This document shows positions 63,537 through 64,000 of a DNA stretch of 64,000 bases, piece by piece. Under the pieces are notes generated by a model, which worked only from the letters and a program-made list of their open reading frames with translations, ran no database searches and was not told the DNA's origin. The stretch is from SHZL01 sp963815185 (lineage in GTDB: Bacteria > Pseudomonadota > Gammaproteobacteria > Xanthomonadales > SZUA-36). Both the position numbers and the translations under genes were made by a program. Numbering within the stretch: the first letter of the stretch is position 1; each line of letters opens with the position of its first letter. The stretch is from contig CAWFGC010000003.1 in NCBI GenBank assembly GCA_963815185.1, positions 124,001 to 188,000 on the forward strand. Reading direction: 5' to 3'.

Positions 63537-64000
63537 CAACTCTGAAAACCCCGGCAAACCATCTCCCGCGGAAGAATCCGGGTAGTAATTCAATTCCGGG
63601 GAATTGCACTTGCACACGATGTCCCTGGTCCAGGGTTTTCCGCGGGACTCAGCCTCCTGTTTCAGGGCGTCGTTCAGCCGCGCGGTGCTGACCGGCGGCG
63701 CAACGTTTTCGAGCGCCCACGGTCTCGGATCAAAGTCAGCATGGGAATTTCTGAATGAGGCCAGCGCCTCCGCCAGGTCATCCTGGTCGACAACGCGACC
63801 GGTGCGCGCATTGATATGGCCTTTCGATAAGCCAATGAAATCAGACAGGACCATACCGGGGACGCCTGCGAAAAACCCTTCCCGCAGAGCCCTGTTCGCG
63901 CCTTCCTGTCGCGAGAGCAGCACGTTGACCTTCGATTGGTTGTATACCTCGTTCAGTTCGTCGTGGGTCAGGTCTTCGAACACGGTGACCTGCTGCGCCA
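63516..64000 (-). CDS. GT1/GT4-type glycosyltransferase, 5' end beyond window
   Basis: The minus-strand frame is open to the right edge. Visible are VTVFEDLTHDELNEVYNQSK, VNVLLSRQEGANRALREGFF and AGVPGMVLSDFIGLS, the C-terminal nucleotide-sugar binding region (EGANRALREGFFAGVP). The C-terminus is NSPELNYYPDSSAGDGLPGF. About 160 residues are in view. It belongs to the polysaccharide cluster, and its real start lies outside. Confidence 0.78.
   Translation of the reverse strand, partial: AQQVTVFEDLTHDELNEVYNQSKVNVLLSRQEGANRALREGFFAGVPGMVLSDFIGLSKGHINARTGRVVDQDDLAEALASFRNSHADFDPRPWALENVAPPVSTARLNDALKQEAESRGKPWTRDIVCKCNSPELNYYPDSSAGDGLPGFSELLKEFRI

Noticed and set aside
1..64000. tRNA, rRNA, riboswitch and replication-origin signals
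   Set aside because: None found on reading both strands; no cloverleaf, rRNA or DnaA-box cluster was convincing.

Overview
This is bacterial DNA, most likely from a gammaproteobacterium with an aerobic, heterotrophic (possibly marine) lifestyle. The evidence is indirect: a YajD-type HNH protein, REP-like palindromes, a TonB-dependent receptor, a dmp-type meta-cleavage pathway, tryptophan-tryptophylquinone (TTQ) amine dehydrogenase subunits, and the protein similarities I recognise. No rRNA, tRNA or CRISPR array was found. The window is mosaic. Surface-polysaccharide genes lie at both ends, and a long accessory middle is full of duplications, insertion sequence (IS) remnants and broken genes.

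Layout. 1-4730 is a glycan locus with an HPr-rel-A type module: a PqqD-like protein, an HprK-related kinase, a 55-residue twin-arginine-like peptide, a GT2-TPR glycosyltransferase and a nucleotidyltransferase. 4731-9570 is decayed: remnants of a CoA ligase and an IS3 transposase, a glycosyltransferase/sulfotransferase-like chimera, and broken GT4, nucleotidyltransferase and SDR genes. 9571-17000 holds defence and stress cassettes (MazEF-like, Fic, HipBA-1) separated by palindromic repeats, with an amidohydrolase and an ABC-transporter fragment. 17035-23940 is mostly intact metabolism: YajD, a PPOX protein, MFS, SDR, a carbon-nitrogen hydrolase, and a compact amine dehydrogenase operon (large subunit, TTQ small subunit, cytochrome c). 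24079-27140 carries HipBA-2 and an IS6/IS91 junction.

27285-48917 is an aromatic-catabolism island. It has a TonB receptor, a RidA protein, a LigB-type extradiol dioxygenase, fumarylacetoacetate hydrolase (FAH) proteins, an aminocarboxymuconate-semialdehyde decarboxylase (ACMSD)-like amidohydrolase, a VOC protein, a ferredoxin reductase, MarR and LysR regulators, and a dmpE-H-I-F-G lower pathway that would yield pyruvate and acetyl-CoA. Segments of this island are duplicated: 431 bp at the 3' end of dmpG, three 5' copies of an LVIVD-repeat gene, and a reused RidA start. 49227-53588 holds two IS91-family fragments around an AbiE toxin-antitoxin pair, and the second abuts a 5'-truncated phaC. 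54617-64000 returns to glycan synthesis: GT2 enzymes, sulfotransferases, an asparagine synthase, a GMC oxidoreductase, a methyltransferase and a GT1-type enzyme.

Several otherwise well-conserved genes carry a single frameshift (near 410, 1640, 6566, 16125 and 39556). They may be real lesions or uncorrected sequencing errors, so those calls are provisional. All functions are assigned by reading the translated sequence; no database search was run.
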